Assembly (NCBI RefSeq): GCF_902771435.1 | Contig: NZ_CACXXB010000005.1 | Location: forward strand, 1 to 64,000 | DNA length: 64,000 nucleotides | Source: an uncultured Methanobrevibacter sp. | GTDB lineage: Archaea; Methanobacteriota; Methanobacteria; Methanobacteriales; Methanobacteriaceae | Direction: 5' to 3' | Part shown: one piece after another, positions 53,328-62,515 of the stretch | How positions within the stretch are numbered: position 1 is the stretch's first letter | Layout: each line of letters begins with the position of its first letter | Made by a program: the position numbers and the translations under genes | The notes under the pieces: generated by a model | Told to the model about the DNA's origin: nothing | The model's database searches: none | The model's input: the letters and a program-made list of their open reading frames with translations, nothing else

Positions 53328-54149
53328 TTAAAACCTCATGCTGAAGTTAAGACTTCTTGAAGAATGTGTCAGAGCACCTATTGAGATGATATCCACACCT
53401 AACTTGGCATAATCTGCAATAGTATCGTCAGTAATGCCTCCAGACACTTCGATTAATGAATTTTGACGAATATTTAACTCATTTAACCTGTCAATAACAT
53501 CACTGACTTCATTTGGATTCATGTTATCAAGCATTACAATATCTGCCCCATTTTTTACACATTCGATTGCATCATCCAATGTTTCCACTTCAATTTCTAT
53601 TTTTTTAGAAAAACTGGTATTCTTTTTAGCTTTTAACAAAGCATCCAAAGGACTTTCACATGTAGCAATGTGATTGTCCTTAATTAAAACCATGTCATCC
53701 AAACTAAAGCGATGGGTATCTGCACCCCCAACCTGAAGCGCATATTTATCAAATTTGGCGATTGCGGGTGAAGTCTTGCGTGTTCCGGCAACCCTCACAT
53801 CATAATCCTCAACAAGTTTAACATAATGACTGGCTGCAGTGGCCACCCCACTCATCCTCATGGATAAATTCAAGACTGTCCTTTCCAGAAGCAGAATAGT
53901 TCTTGCATCCCCCACAACTGACATCAGCAAATCATTTTTAGATATTGATGAACCATCCTTCAACCAGAAATTGACTTTAACACCATATTCTTCAAATACG
54001 TCTCTGATTACGTCCATTCCTGCTAAAATTCCTTCATCTTTTGAAACTATCTGAGCAGATATTACCAAACCTTTTTCAACAACAGCATTTGAAGTAATAT
54101 CACCAAATCCCTCATCTTCGGCCAACATGTATTCTATAATCTTATCCAA
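53328..54149 (-). CDS. nadC: Nicotinate-nucleotide pyrophosphorylase (quinolinate phosphoribosyltransferase)
   Basis: NadC converts quinolinate and PRPP to nicotinate mononucleotide with CO2 release, the third step of de novo NAD synthesis. The 273 residues match the family: EDEGFGDITSNAVVEKGLVI near the start, AGTRKTSPAIAKFDKYALQV with the PRPP and substrate contacts, DMVLIKDNH, and the C-terminal GGITDDTIADYAKLGVDIIS. It is convergent with the SNF2 gene and divergent from rnz. Confidence 0.95.
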   Translation of the reverse strand: MDKIIEYMLAEDEGFGDITSNAVVEKGLVISAQIVSKDEGILAGMDVIRDVFEEYGVKVNFWLKDGSSISKNDLLMSVVGDARTILLLERTVLNLSMRMSGVATAASHYVKLVEDYDVRVAGTRKTSPAIAKFDKYALQVGGADTHRFSLDDMVLIKDNHIATCESPLDALLKAKKNTSFSKKIEIEVETLDDAIECVKNGADIVMLDNMNPNEVSDVIDRLNELNIRQNSLIEVSGGITDDTIADYAKLGVDIISIGALTHSSRSLNFSMRF

Positions 54150-54217
54150 AAAATCACCTAAACTTTAATATTATTTAAAATATATATCTAATCTATAATA
54201 TAATTTAAGTGATTTAT

Positions 54218-55120
54218 ATGGAAATAATATTTTTAGGAACCTCTTCAGCAGTTCACTCAAAAGAGAGAAATCAAGTTTCAATTGCCGTTAAGGCATTCGG
54301 AAAAGTGATGCTGTTTGATTGCGGAGAAGGAACTCAAAGACAAATGCTCCACACAAAAGTAAGCCCCATGAAAATATCCGAAATATTTATCACACATTTT
54401 CACGGAGACCATATTTTAGGCCTTCCGGGACTCATACAATCCCTTGGACTGCATGGAAGAACAGAAAAATTAACAATATACGGTCCCAAAGGATTGCATA
54501 AAGTCAGAAATGCAATATTAAACTTCGGTTATTGCAAATATGAATACCCTCTTGAATTCGTTGAAATAGAATCAGGAATCATTAACGAGACTGAAGAATA
54601 CATTATCAAATGCCAATCCGTCAGACATAATGTTCCCTCTCTTGCATATTCAATTGAAGAAAAGAAAAAGCCAAGGTTTTTAAGGGAAAAAGCCATTGAA
54701 TTGGGAGTTCCCGTAGGCCCTCTTTTCGGCAAATTGCACAACGGAGAAGAAGTTGAAATTGACGGGAAAATCATAAAGCCCGAACAGGTTCTCGGTGAAC
54801 CTAGAAAAGGAATTAAACTCACATACTCCGGGGACACCAGACCCTGTGAGGAAATGATTAATCTTGCAAAAGACAGTACTCTTCTAATTCATGAATCAAC
54901 ATTTACATGTCAGGATGAAGAGAATGCTGAAGAGCATGGCCATTCAACAGCGGCTGATGCTGCATATGTTGCAAAGCAATCCAACTGCAAAGAGTTAGTA
55001 TTGACACATATCAGCACACGCTATAACGGGAAATTTTCTGAAATCCTATTGAATGAAGCACGAGAAATTTTTGAAAATACTGAAATCGCTTACGATTTAA
55101 TGGAAATTGAACTTAAATGA
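54218..55120 (+). CDS. rnz: Ribonuclease Z (tRNA 3' endonuclease)
   Basis: This metallo-beta-lactamase fold enzyme removes 3' trailers from tRNA precursors. The 300 residues have the zinc motif THFHGDH (His60, His62, Asp64, His65), YSGDTRPC, HESTFTCQDE and the late HIS(T)RY element. The ATG at 54218 follows GTGAT at usual spacing. It is the first gene of the rnz-mscS-nadA unit. Confidence 0.94.
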   Translation: MEIIFLGTSSAVHSKERNQVSIAVKAFGKVMLFDCGEGTQRQMLHTKVSPMKISEIFITHFHGDHILGLPGLIQSLGLHGRTEKLTIYGPKGLHKVRNAILNFGYCKYEYPLEFVEIESGIINETEEYIIKCQSVRHNVPSLAYSIEEKKKPRFLREKAIELGVPVGPLFGKLHNGEEVEIDGKIIKPEQVLGEPRKGIKLTYSGDTRPCEEMINLAKDSTLLIHESTFTCQDEENAEEHGHSTAADAAYVAKQSNCKELVLTHISTRYNGKFSEILLNEAREIFENTEIAYDLMEIELK

Positions 55121-55124
55121 TACT

Positions 55125-55907
55125 ATGGACTTCATTATAACAAATAAAGAGCTACAAATTATATTTTATATAATAATCATTATTGTCTTAATTACCGTCA
55201 TGACACACATTCTTTCCTATTTTATGAAAAGAAGGGAAACCCATGACAAAGATATGACTGCGGCGTATCTCATTAAAGACATTATAACTTACAGCATATA
55301 TTTTGTTGCATTAATGTATATTTTGCAGTTCTTTGGAGTAAACCTTGCAGGAACATTGTTGAGTTTAGGTATTGTAGGTATCGCTGTGAGTTTTGCAGCC
55401 AAAGACATAATTTCCAATTTATTTTCAGGAATCATATTAATACTTGGAAAAAGCATTAAAGTTGGAGATACCATTGAAATTGATGGTAAAAAAGGAACTG
55501 TCGAGAGTATTGCATTTAGATCAACAGTTATCGTCGATAATTTAGGAGTAAGGGATCATATTCCAAACTCCACATTAACAAATAATCCATATTATGAATT
55601 TAAACCTGACGAACTGCGTCGGGTTGATGTTTGTATAGGATTGCCTTTATACGTTGACGTGGTGGACTTTGAAGAATACATTACTAAGAAAATTGTAACC
55701 TATGATGCAATAGACAACACTCGCGGACCATTGGTTTTTGCAAATAAAACCGACTTTTGGGAAGTTGAAGTTAAAGTATCATTTTGGGTAAAAGATGTTG
55801 ACAGTGAAAACAGATGGCAATTAATAATAAATGCTAGAGACAAATATAAATTAATAATTGTTAACGATATTAGAAAATACATACGTACGGTTGGTGAAAA
55901 AAAATGA
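55125..55907 (+). CDS. MscS-type mechanosensitive channel
   Basis: This small-conductance mechanosensitive channel protein of 261 residues has three membrane helices (about 10-30, 55-75 and 80-105) and the beta domain (VGDTIEIDGKKGTVESIAFR, then DHIPNSTL). The pore helix region GIVGIAVSFAAKDIISNLFS is Gly/Ala-rich as expected. The ATG lies four bases after the rnz stop, and the end overlaps nadA by four bases. The position inside an RNA/NAD gene string appears to be only operon packing. Confidence 0.9.
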   Translation: MDFIITNKELQIIFYIIIIIVLITVMTHILSYFMKRRETHDKDMTAAYLIKDIITYSIYFVALMYILQFFGVNLAGTLLSLGIVGIAVSFAAKDIISNLFSGIILILGKSIKVGDTIEIDGKKGTVESIAFRSTVIVDNLGVRDHIPNSTLTNNPYYEFKPDELRRVDVCIGLPLYVDVVDFEEYITKKIVTYDAIDNTRGPLVFANKTDFWEVEVKVSFWVKDVDSENRWQLIINARDKYKLIIVNDIRKYIRTVGEKK

Positions 55908-56821
55908 GTAGCACAATACAAGAAGAAATTTTAAAGTTGAAAGAAGAAAAAAATGCAATAATACTGGCACATAACTATCAGCCAAAAGAAGTACAGGAAA
56001 TAGCTGATTTTCTTGGAGATTCTTTAGAATTGTGTATTAAAGCATCAGAAATTGATGATAAGGATTTGGTGGTATTCTGTGGTGTTGACTTTATGGCAGA
56101 AACTGCATATATCCTAAATCCGGATAAAAAAATTGTAATACCAACACTGGAAGCCGAATGTCCGATGGCACATATGCTGCCTGAAGATGTTCTCCTGGAA
56201 GCTAAAAAAGAACACCCCGATGCCGGCGTAATTCTTTACGTGAACAGTATTGCCGAAGCCAAACAGCATGCAGACACATTATGTACATCTGCCAATGCCG
56301 TGAAAGTTACTGAAAGTTTACCTCATGACAAAATACTGTTTGGACCTGATAAAAACCTGGGAAACCATGTGGCAGAAAAATTAGATAAGGAAATTATCCA
56401 CGTCCCTAAAGACGGCCACTGCTATGTTCACAGATTATTCCACGTTGAAGATGTAGAGCTTAAAAGGGAACAGTATCCTAATGCAGAAATCATCTGCCAC
56501 CCTGAATGTGACATGAAAGTTCAGAATGCCTGCGATAAAGTAATGTCCACCGGAGGAATGTTAAGATACATCGCCCAAAGCGACAAGGAGGAATTTGTAA
56601 TCGGGACCGAAATAGACATGATTACAAGAATCAACTCCGAAGTTCCTGGAAAAAAATTGTATCCTCTGCTTGAAGGAGCTATTTGTAATACAATGAAACT
56701 TCATACACTGGAAAAAATAAGGGATGCACTTGCCAATGAGGCTCCTGAAGTGGTCTTGCCTAAAGAAGTTGCAGACAAATCCAGAAAAGCAGTTGAACAC
56801 ATGCTTAACGCATCAAAATAG
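55904..56821 (+). CDS. nadA: Quinolinate synthase
   Basis: NadA condenses iminoaspartate (made by NadX) with dihydroxyacetone phosphate to quinolinate and needs a 4Fe-4S cluster. The 305 residues have the three cluster cysteines: Cys59 (VVFCGVDFMAET), Cys202 (CHPECDM) and Cys261 (LEGAICNTMKL). The N-terminal AHNYQPKEVQEIADFLGDSL is typical. The stop codon lies within a hairpin shared with the convergent gene. Confidence 0.95.
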   Translation: MSSTIQEEILKLKEEKNAIILAHNYQPKEVQEIADFLGDSLELCIKASEIDDKDLVVFCGVDFMAETAYILNPDKKIVIPTLEAECPMAHMLPEDVLLEAKKEHPDAGVILYVNSIAEAKQHADTLCTSANAVKVTESLPHDKILFGPDKNLGNHVAEKLDKEIIHVPKDGHCYVHRLFHVEDVELKREQYPNAEIICHPECDMKVQNACDKVMSTGGMLRYIAQSDKEEFVIGTEIDMITRINSEVPGKKLYPLLEGAICNTMKLHTLEKIRDALANEAPEVVLPKEVADKSRKAVEHMLNASK

Positions 56822-56850
56822 CTAGTTTAACTAGCTTTTATTTTTTACTT
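56819..56850. terminator. Bidirectional terminator between nadA and a MetX-like gene
   Basis: GCTAGTT / AACTAGC forms a short hairpin that overlaps both converging stop codons (TAG at 56819-56821 plus, and TAG at 56831-56833 minus). T-rich tracts follow on the plus strand to about 56851. Confidence 0.65.
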
Positions 56851-57826
56851 TTTTTAAAAAATTATCAAAGGTTTCGATGAAAAATTCAACGTCCCAATAC
56901 TCTTCAGGATTTTCAGGGGATTTGTATAAAACAATCTCCGAGTTTTCAATCAAATCATTTAAGGGAAGAGTATCAAACTCATGATAATAATAGATATCAT
57001 CATCATTGGCTAAAATCAATGTCGGGACCTTTATGTTTTTTAACTTATCTTCAACATTATATTCTAAAACAGAATCGTTTCTGAATTTCAAATCATAAAT
57101 GTCTATGAATAAACCCTCTTCCACAAAATCATCCATTAAAACATCGATTTCATCATTAGTCATTTCATAAAAAACCTTTCTGGAAAAGAAATTTGAGTAG
57201 ACCAATTTATTAATGGAAACCATTGATTGGGATAATGAACTGTCATAAGTGTCAGAGTAGAACGCATCGGAAGAGTCGATGATGCTTCCTACAACTTTTG
57301 AAATTGCATACCTATAACCGCCAGTCTTATAACAACTGTCAGAAACGATAATGAAATCCATCTCATCGGGATATTCACAAGCCCATGTATAAACTTCATA
57401 TCCTCCCATTCCCCTACCTGTAACTCCAAAAACATGTTCAATACCCAAAAACTCTTTCAAAAATTGTCTTTGAAAATTTACACAATCCAAAACAGAATAT
57501 TTTGGAAAATGCTGTTTTAAACCTGTTTTTGATGGGGAACATGATTCTGGAACACCTAAAGCAGTTACTGATACGAGAAGATATTCATCTTTATTAAAAG
57601 GACCACATTGAGATGTCATATTATACATTTCATTAATCGAATAACAGGTTCCCATATATGAATGGAAAAAAACAATCGCATTAACTATATTGCCTTCATC
57701 ATCATATTTTGGTGTGCCTGAAATGAAATATTCCACATCCAGATCATCCAACTGTTCACCGCTTTCAAATTCGAAGCTTTCCAATGTATACATACCATAC
57801 CCTAAAAATGACTCATCAAACTCCAA
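56831..57826 (-). CDS. MetX-like alpha/beta hydrolase, probable pseudoenzyme
   Basis: This 331-residue member of the homoserine O-acetyltransferase-like alpha/beta hydrolases is homologous along its whole length to the intact paralogue at 59286. The nucleophile elbow reads GVTGRGMGGY, with Gly139 where Ser should be. The catalytic His region (GHL in the paralogue) reads PENPEEYWD, so His is also lost. The Asp region (NDDD) is kept. It is probably inactive and may serve binding or regulation. The start is TTG with a G-rich site upstream; an ATG at residue 12 is possible. Confidence 0.8.
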   Translation of the reverse strand: MEFDESFLGYGMYTLESFEFESGEQLDDLDVEYFISGTPKYDDEGNIVNAIVFFHSYMGTCYSINEMYNMTSQCGPFNKDEYLLVSVTALGVPESCSPSKTGLKQHFPKYSVLDCVNFQRQFLKEFLGIEHVFGVTGRGMGGYEVYTWACEYPDEMDFIIVSDSCYKTGGYRYAISKVVGSIIDSSDAFYSDTYDSSLSQSMVSINKLVYSNFFSRKVFYEMTNDEIDVLMDDFVEEGLFIDIYDLKFRNDSVLEYNVEDKLKNIKVPTLILANDDDIYYYHEFDTLPLNDLIENSEIVLYKSPENPEEYWDVEFFIETFDNFLKKVKNKS

Positions 57827-57950
57827 AAAATGCCCCCATTATACAAAATCATTTTTATAATCAAAAAATAGATTATCCGAGTTTAACTCATGAATAACTC
57901 CACAATATAAAAAATCATGAGAAAACTGCTTCAAATAATAATTAAATAAA

Positions 57951-58937
57951 CTATGCATCATTTGTTTTAAACTGTTTTAAAAATGAAACTATTTCTGAAC
58001 CCACCTCTGAATAATCAGATTCCTGATAAAAGCTTTCTTCACCTTCAACTGTAATTATTCTTGAATCTTTTATAATATCCTTTAAAGGCAAAATGTCCTT
58101 ACTAGTGTTGAATGATAAATAATCCTCAATTCCTATAATCAATGCTTTTGCCTTAATATTGGATAACTTATCATAAGCATTATACGATAAAAGACAGTCG
58201 TTTTTTGTTTTGAAATCATATATGTCCATGAATAATATCTCATCAACATAATCCTCCAACAGAACATCTATTTCATCATTAGACAACTCATCGAAAACCC
58301 TTTTTGAATGAATTGTCATGAACATTATTCTCGCAATTGCTACAATAAGTTTGGATACTGAAACACTATACTCCTCGGTATTATAAAAATCATCACAAGA
58401 ATCAATCATTGACTCTACAGCCTTAAGCATGACATAACGGTGCCCGTAATTACTGTGAGTTGAATTTAAAATGATAATGAATTCCATGTCATCAGGATAT
58501 TCGCTAGCCCATGTATAAACATCAAATCCACCAGTACCTTCACCAATTAACCCCAATATCTTTTTAATATTGCCAAATTTTTCATCCAAAAATTGTTTTT
58601 TAAAATTAACCCTATCCCTAAACGTATATGATGGGAACTCATGTTTTAAGCCTGTTGAAGACGGAGAACATGAATCTGGAGTTCCAAGTGAAGTAACTTT
58701 AATAAAAAAATATTCATCTTTCTGACTATTATAAATAATGTTATGAAAATTGTTTAAAATGGAGTGACCTCCCTTTAAAGTAGGGAAATAGATGATTGCA
58801 TTGATAATATTTCCTTCTTCATCGTATTTAGGGAACCCTGAAGTAATATATTCAACATTGACATTTTTCAAAATTTGTCCTGATTCAAATTCAAACGATT
58901 CCATAACATGAATGCCATGCTCCGCATCAGACTTCAT
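57951..58937 (-). CDS. MetX-like alpha/beta hydrolase, probable pseudoenzyme (second copy)
   Basis: This paralogue of the flanking MetX-like proteins has about 328 residues from the ATG at 58937, which follows AGGTGAT. The elbow reads GLIGEGTGGFD, with Gly in place of the nucleophilic Ser. The C-terminal His is absent (GEESFYQESDYSEVG). The cap region (AFYD/DDFYNTEEYSVSVSKL) has diverged more than the core. The fold appears intact, with no stop or frameshift, so a non-catalytic function is retained. It has its own promoter-like AT-rich DNA upstream. Confidence 0.8.
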   Translation of the reverse strand: MKSDAEHGIHVMESFEFESGQILKNVNVEYITSGFPKYDEEGNIINAIIYFPTLKGGHSILNNFHNIIYNSQKDEYFFIKVTSLGTPDSCSPSSTGLKHEFPSYTFRDRVNFKKQFLDEKFGNIKKILGLIGEGTGGFDVYTWASEYPDDMEFIIILNSTHSNYGHRYVMLKAVESMIDSCDDFYNTEEYSVSVSKLIVAIARIMFMTIHSKRVFDELSNDEIDVLLEDYVDEILFMDIYDFKTKNDCLLSYNAYDKLSNIKAKALIIGIEDYLSFNTSKDILPLKDIIKDSRIITVEGEESFYQESDYSEVGSEIVSFLKQFKTNDA

Positions 58938-59020
58938 AATAATCACCTAGCATATAATAGTTAATCTAAATTAACTATATAAATTTTAGTAAAATTCGGA
59001 CATGTACGAATAATGCTTCA

Positions 59021-59296
59021 TCACATATCCTCTAAAAAACTAGACAAAAACACATTCATTTCTATTTCTTCACGTGCTATGAAGTCATCTAACCTAAATT
59101 GGGCAACATCGCTTTGAAAAGGATATAATCGGTCATCAAAATACATTTTTAATTTGAAAACATTGCCATCTATTTCAGTTTCCTCACCCAAATTATCGTT
59201 TAAAAATTCCATCTGACTCAAAGTCAAGTCGCTTACTGAATATTCGACAAAATTGCTGCTGTCCGTTTTGCCGTAATCTGTTATGTTAACTATCAT
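59021..59296 (-). CDS. Hypothetical small acidic protein in the MetX-like cluster
   Basis: This soluble acidic protein of about 91 residues (MIVNITDYGKTDSSNFVEYS onward) has no recognised motif. Its ATG (59294-59296) lies inside the end of the preceding MetX-like gene, overlapping its stop by about 11 bases, so the two are translationally coupled. A role as partner of the MetX-like proteins is only inferred from position. Confidence 0.55.
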   Translation of the reverse strand: MIVNITDYGKTDSSNFVEYSVSDLTLSQMEFLNDNLGEETEIDGNVFKLKMYFDDRLYPFQSDVAQFRLDDFIAREEIEMNVFLSSFLEDM

Positions 59297-60281
59297 CAAA
59301 ACCACTTAAAAAATCTTTTAGCTCATAAGATATGTTTTCAAGTTCATTGAAGCATAAATGACCCAATTCAGAATCCATTATCAAAAGTTCAGAGTTTTCA
59401 ATCATTTCAGACATTGGAATCGCATCCAGTTCAGGAGGGAAATGAGGATCCTGGTTGCATGCAATGATTAAAACCTTGGATTTAATCTTGCCCAAATCAT
59501 CCTCAACATTGAAATTCATGCTTGCCCTGTTGCAGTATTTTAAATCATAGATATCAGTTTCAATCATTTCATTTCCGAATTCCTCAAACTCACAACTTAA
59601 TTCCTCATTAGTTTTGGCTCTCATTGCCTCCTTTGAAAGGCCGAAATTGAATTCTGCAAGACAGGCTATTCTCAATGTCCTGATTAATGAGTAGGTCAGT
59701 TCACCCCTAGCGTAATCAGGGTCTGACTCTATTATTTCATCTACAAACCTTGAAAGAATGAAATCATGACCTGCAACCTTGTAACTGCTTACGCCGCAGA
59801 TAATGAAGTCCTGAAATTCGGGATATTCAATAGCTTGGGTCAGGCCTACAAAACCCCCCATTGAATTGCCCACCAATCCCAATACATGATTAATGCCAAA
59901 TTTCTCATCCAAAAACTGTTTTTGGAAATTGACAACATCCACCATAGTATATTCGGGGAATTTATTTTTCAAACCAGTCAATGATGGAGAACATGAACCT
60001 GATGAACCTAAAGCAGTCATACTTACAAAGAAATATTTTTCAGCATCAAAAGGACAATTTTCGAATGTCAGAGGCAAAATTTTGCTGATTCCTGCAAAAC
60101 TTCCCAGAGAACCACCACAATAAAGAATTGTATTAGTGATTAAACCGTCTTCATCATATTTTGGAGTTCCGTAAGTCATGTATTCTACTGTAACATCATT
60201 CAGTACTTCACCATTTTGAAATTTGAATGAATCCATTATAAATTGCTTTTTTTCGTTTTCAAAAAATTCTTCATCAAACAT
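59286..60281 (-). CDS. Homoserine O-acetyltransferase-like alpha/beta hydrolase
   Basis: This 331-residue alpha/beta hydrolase belongs to the MetX-like group. The catalytic triad is complete: Ser140 in LVGNSMGGFVGL, Asp278 in ACNQDPHFPP, and His308 in SELGHLCFNE. The start (DSFKFQNGEVLNDVTVEYMT) and YGTPKYDEDG resemble MetX proteins. Methionine-pathway function is possible, but related enzymes act on other esters. It is the first gene of a minus-strand cluster containing a small acidic protein and two catalytically dead paralogues. Confidence 0.85.
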   Translation of the reverse strand: MFDEEFFENEKKQFIMDSFKFQNGEVLNDVTVEYMTYGTPKYDEDGLITNTILYCGGSLGSFAGISKILPLTFENCPFDAEKYFFVSMTALGSSGSCSPSLTGLKNKFPEYTMVDVVNFQKQFLDEKFGINHVLGLVGNSMGGFVGLTQAIEYPEFQDFIICGVSSYKVAGHDFILSRFVDEIIESDPDYARGELTYSLIRTLRIACLAEFNFGLSKEAMRAKTNEELSCEFEEFGNEMIETDIYDLKYCNRASMNFNVEDDLGKIKSKVLIIACNQDPHFPPELDAIPMSEMIENSELLIMDSELGHLCFNELENISYELKDFLSGFDDS

Positions 60282-60365
60282 TTAAATTCCCTCCTATCTA
60301 TTTGATTGATTAATTAATATAATTAAAAACAAAGTATTTAAATTAAACTAAACAATGTTATTGTG

Positions 60366-61148
60366 ATGAAATATAAAATTTTAGAAAAACCTAGTTGTGA
60401 TGAAGCATACGATTTAGTTCAGGAGGCTTTGAGAAAAAAGGCCACAATACTGATTTTTGCATGCTGTAAAGTCAACTATGAAGGCCGTGCACTAAGTGAA
60501 TTAAACTGGGGAGAAAGAATAATTATGATAAAACCAGATGGAGCATTCTTAATCCATCAGGAAAAAAAGGTGGAACCCGTCAACTGGCAGCCTCCAAAAT
60601 CAAGAACAAGAACATACATTAAAAATGACAATCTCTTTTTGGAAAGCCACAGAAGAACACCTAAAGAGCTGTTGACTGTTGAAGTTAAGAAAATCCAATT
60701 CATTAATTTCGCCAATATCGAAGACTTTGAAGAGCTTGAACAGGCAGGATATGAAAAGGACATGGGCGACATGATAATGGACAAGCCACACATGATTGAA
60801 GAAGGATTTACACCGACCGCAAGAGAATACAGTGTGGAACATGGATTCATTGACATTTTAGGTAAGGACAGTGACAATAACTTAATGATACTTGAGCTTA
60901 AAGCCCGTAAAGCCGGCGTTAATGCAGTAAAGCAATTGAAACGATATATTCAGGACTTTGAAAATACCGAAAACGATTACCTGAAAGACTGCAAAGCCCA
61001 AAAGAAAAAAATCAGAGGATTACTTGTTGCACCTTCCATAATGGAGGATGCTCAGGAAATGATTGAAGAGGAAGGCATTGAGTTTGTTTCAATTGAACCT
61101 CCCCGCGAGTTAAAAAGAGACAAAAAAGTAACATTGGATGCATTTTAG
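60366..61148 (+). CDS. nucS: Endonuclease NucS
   Basis: NucS (EndoMS) cleaves mismatched or branched DNA and works with the PCNA clamp in archaeal DNA repair. The 260 residues have an N-terminal dimerisation/DNA-binding domain and a RecB-like nuclease domain with EHGFIDILGKDSDNNLMILE and ELKARKAG, including the Asp and Glu-x-Lys catalytic residues. The ATG is next to an in-frame GTG; I chose ATG. The stop overlaps the convergent gene's stop. Confidence 0.93.
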   Translation: MKYKILEKPSCDEAYDLVQEALRKKATILIFACCKVNYEGRALSELNWGERIIMIKPDGAFLIHQEKKVEPVNWQPPKSRTRTYIKNDNLFLESHRRTPKELLTVEVKKIQFINFANIEDFEELEQAGYEKDMGDMIMDKPHMIEEGFTPTAREYSVEHGFIDILGKDSDNNLMILELKARKAGVNAVKQLKRYIQDFENTENDYLKDCKAQKKKIRGLLVAPSIMEDAQEMIEEEGIEFVSIEPPRELKRDKKVTLDAF

Positions 61149-61624
61149 TTCAATGCATCTTCAATTTTTTTAAGTTCATTTGCATGGAACTTTAAAGTGT
61201 ACTCATTGGCAGGTGTGGCTGTTGTGACATGACATTCTTTCTGTAACTTATAAATGAGATACTCCTCACTGTCAAGAGGAATGGTGTCATCTTCCGCTAA
61301 CAATTCCAAACCATCCAATTCATTAATTATATTGTCATACTCTTTTTTTTCAAGAGAAATGATGTCATCAACATCCATTTCCAGGATTTTAGGATTTAAT
61401 TGAGTTGCAATTGCAACAAATCCATTGACAGTCTTGTCAGAAAAGGCAAACTCAGATTTTCTAATTTCGTCCATAGACATTTTAACATGAAATACAGTGT
61501 TTTTTGTGACCGGAATTTCGTTTGATAACCCAATCTGATTTATTTCATAGTCATTTTTCCAATCACCAATTTTATAGATTGCATAATTTATATCATTAAC
61601 ATTAACAATTTCATCATTTGACAT
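61145..61624 (-). CDS. Hypothetical acidic protein
   Basis: This soluble acidic protein has 159 residues (MSNDEIVNVNDINYAIYKIG start) with no motif or membrane segment that I recognise. The family is unknown. It is convergent with nucS (four-base stop overlap) and diverges from the zinc-ribbon gene at 61721. Confidence 0.55.
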   Translation of the reverse strand: MSNDEIVNVNDINYAIYKIGDWKNDYEINQIGLSNEIPVTKNTVFHVKMSMDEIRKSEFAFSDKTVNGFVAIATQLNPKILEMDVDDIISLEKKEYDNIINELDGLELLAEDDTIPLDSEEYLIYKLQKECHVTTATPANEYTLKFHANELKKIEDALN

Positions 61625-61720
61625 GCTATCACGGATATAAATATATTTTTATAATAATAAAAACATTATTATAAATATACATTCTTTAAAAAAAATGTAA
61701 ATTTCAATGGAGGTTAGGCT

Positions 61721-62470
61721 GTGAAAAAATGTCCAGAATGTGGAAATCCTAGTTATGATGGTGCTCCTGTTTGTGGAAATTGTGGATATAAATTCCCAAA
61801 ACCAAAGGTTGGCGGTAAAAAAAGAGAAAGAAGTATCTTTGATAGCGAGCCAATTGTCGAAAAAAGACCAAAAGTAGAAATACCTAAAGTAGAAAAGAAA
61901 CAAAAAGTGAAAAAACCTTCCAATGAACCAAGTGTAATGGATATTATCAAAGAAAAGAAACTTATTATTGGAATCATATTGCTTATTACTTTAATTGTTA
62001 TTTGTGGAATTGTCCTCACAAGCTCAAACAAAACCGGCACACCAATCCAATCTAGTGATTTGGCTGAATATAACGCAGGAGATTTCTCATTTAAATATCC
62101 TAATAATTGGGAAAAGGTAAATCTCACCGATACAGACCATGAAACTGCAATATTTTTCAAAAATGATAATAATACAATCATTGAGCACTATAATATTAGC
62201 AGTAGTGCTACATCTCTGAAAGATATAAATCAACAAAGGATCAGCAACGCAATAAGCAATGGCGATGCAGTTGAACTTGTTGAAACAGTAACATTAGATG
62301 GAAGAAATGGTTCAAATATAATTATGGAAAATGCTGATGGAAATTACACAAGATACGTTTCAATGTTTACTGATGGTAAATTGTATGTTTTCAAAGTAAC
62401 TGGAGACTCAATTAACTCAATCACATCAGACAGCATTAATAATGTGATAAATTCAGCAGATATTGCTTAA
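61721..62470 (+). CDS. Zinc-ribbon membrane protein with PsbP-like extracellular domain
   Basis: This 249-residue protein has an N-terminal zinc ribbon (CPECGNPSYDGAPVCGNCGY, residues 4-23) and a basic linker. One membrane helix follows (about 83-105, IIGIILLITLIVICGIVL), then an outer domain of PsbP-like character (FSFKYPNNWEKVNL, DGRNGSNIIMENADGNYTRY). This architecture is frequent in Methanobrevibacter; the function is unknown. The start is GTG, six bases after GGAGGT. A terminator follows. Confidence 0.8.
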   Translation: MKKCPECGNPSYDGAPVCGNCGYKFPKPKVGGKKRERSIFDSEPIVEKRPKVEIPKVEKKQKVKKPSNEPSVMDIIKEKKLIIGIILLITLIVICGIVLTSSNKTGTPIQSSDLAEYNAGDFSFKYPNNWEKVNLTDTDHETAIFFKNDNNTIIEHYNISSSATSLKDINQQRISNAISNGDAVELVETVTLDGRNGSNIIMENADGNYTRYVSMFTDGKLYVFKVTGDSINSITSDSINNVINSADIA

Positions 62471-62504
62471 GTATGATTCAATTCATACTTATTTTCTATT
62501 TTTT
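62469..62504 (+). terminator. Terminator after the zinc-ribbon/PsbP-like gene
   Basis: AAGTATGA / TCATACTT forms an eight-base-pair hairpin with a six-base loop, directly at the stop codon. It is followed by T-rich sequence to 62504. Confidence 0.65.
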
Positions 62505-62515
62505 AAAGTGTTATT

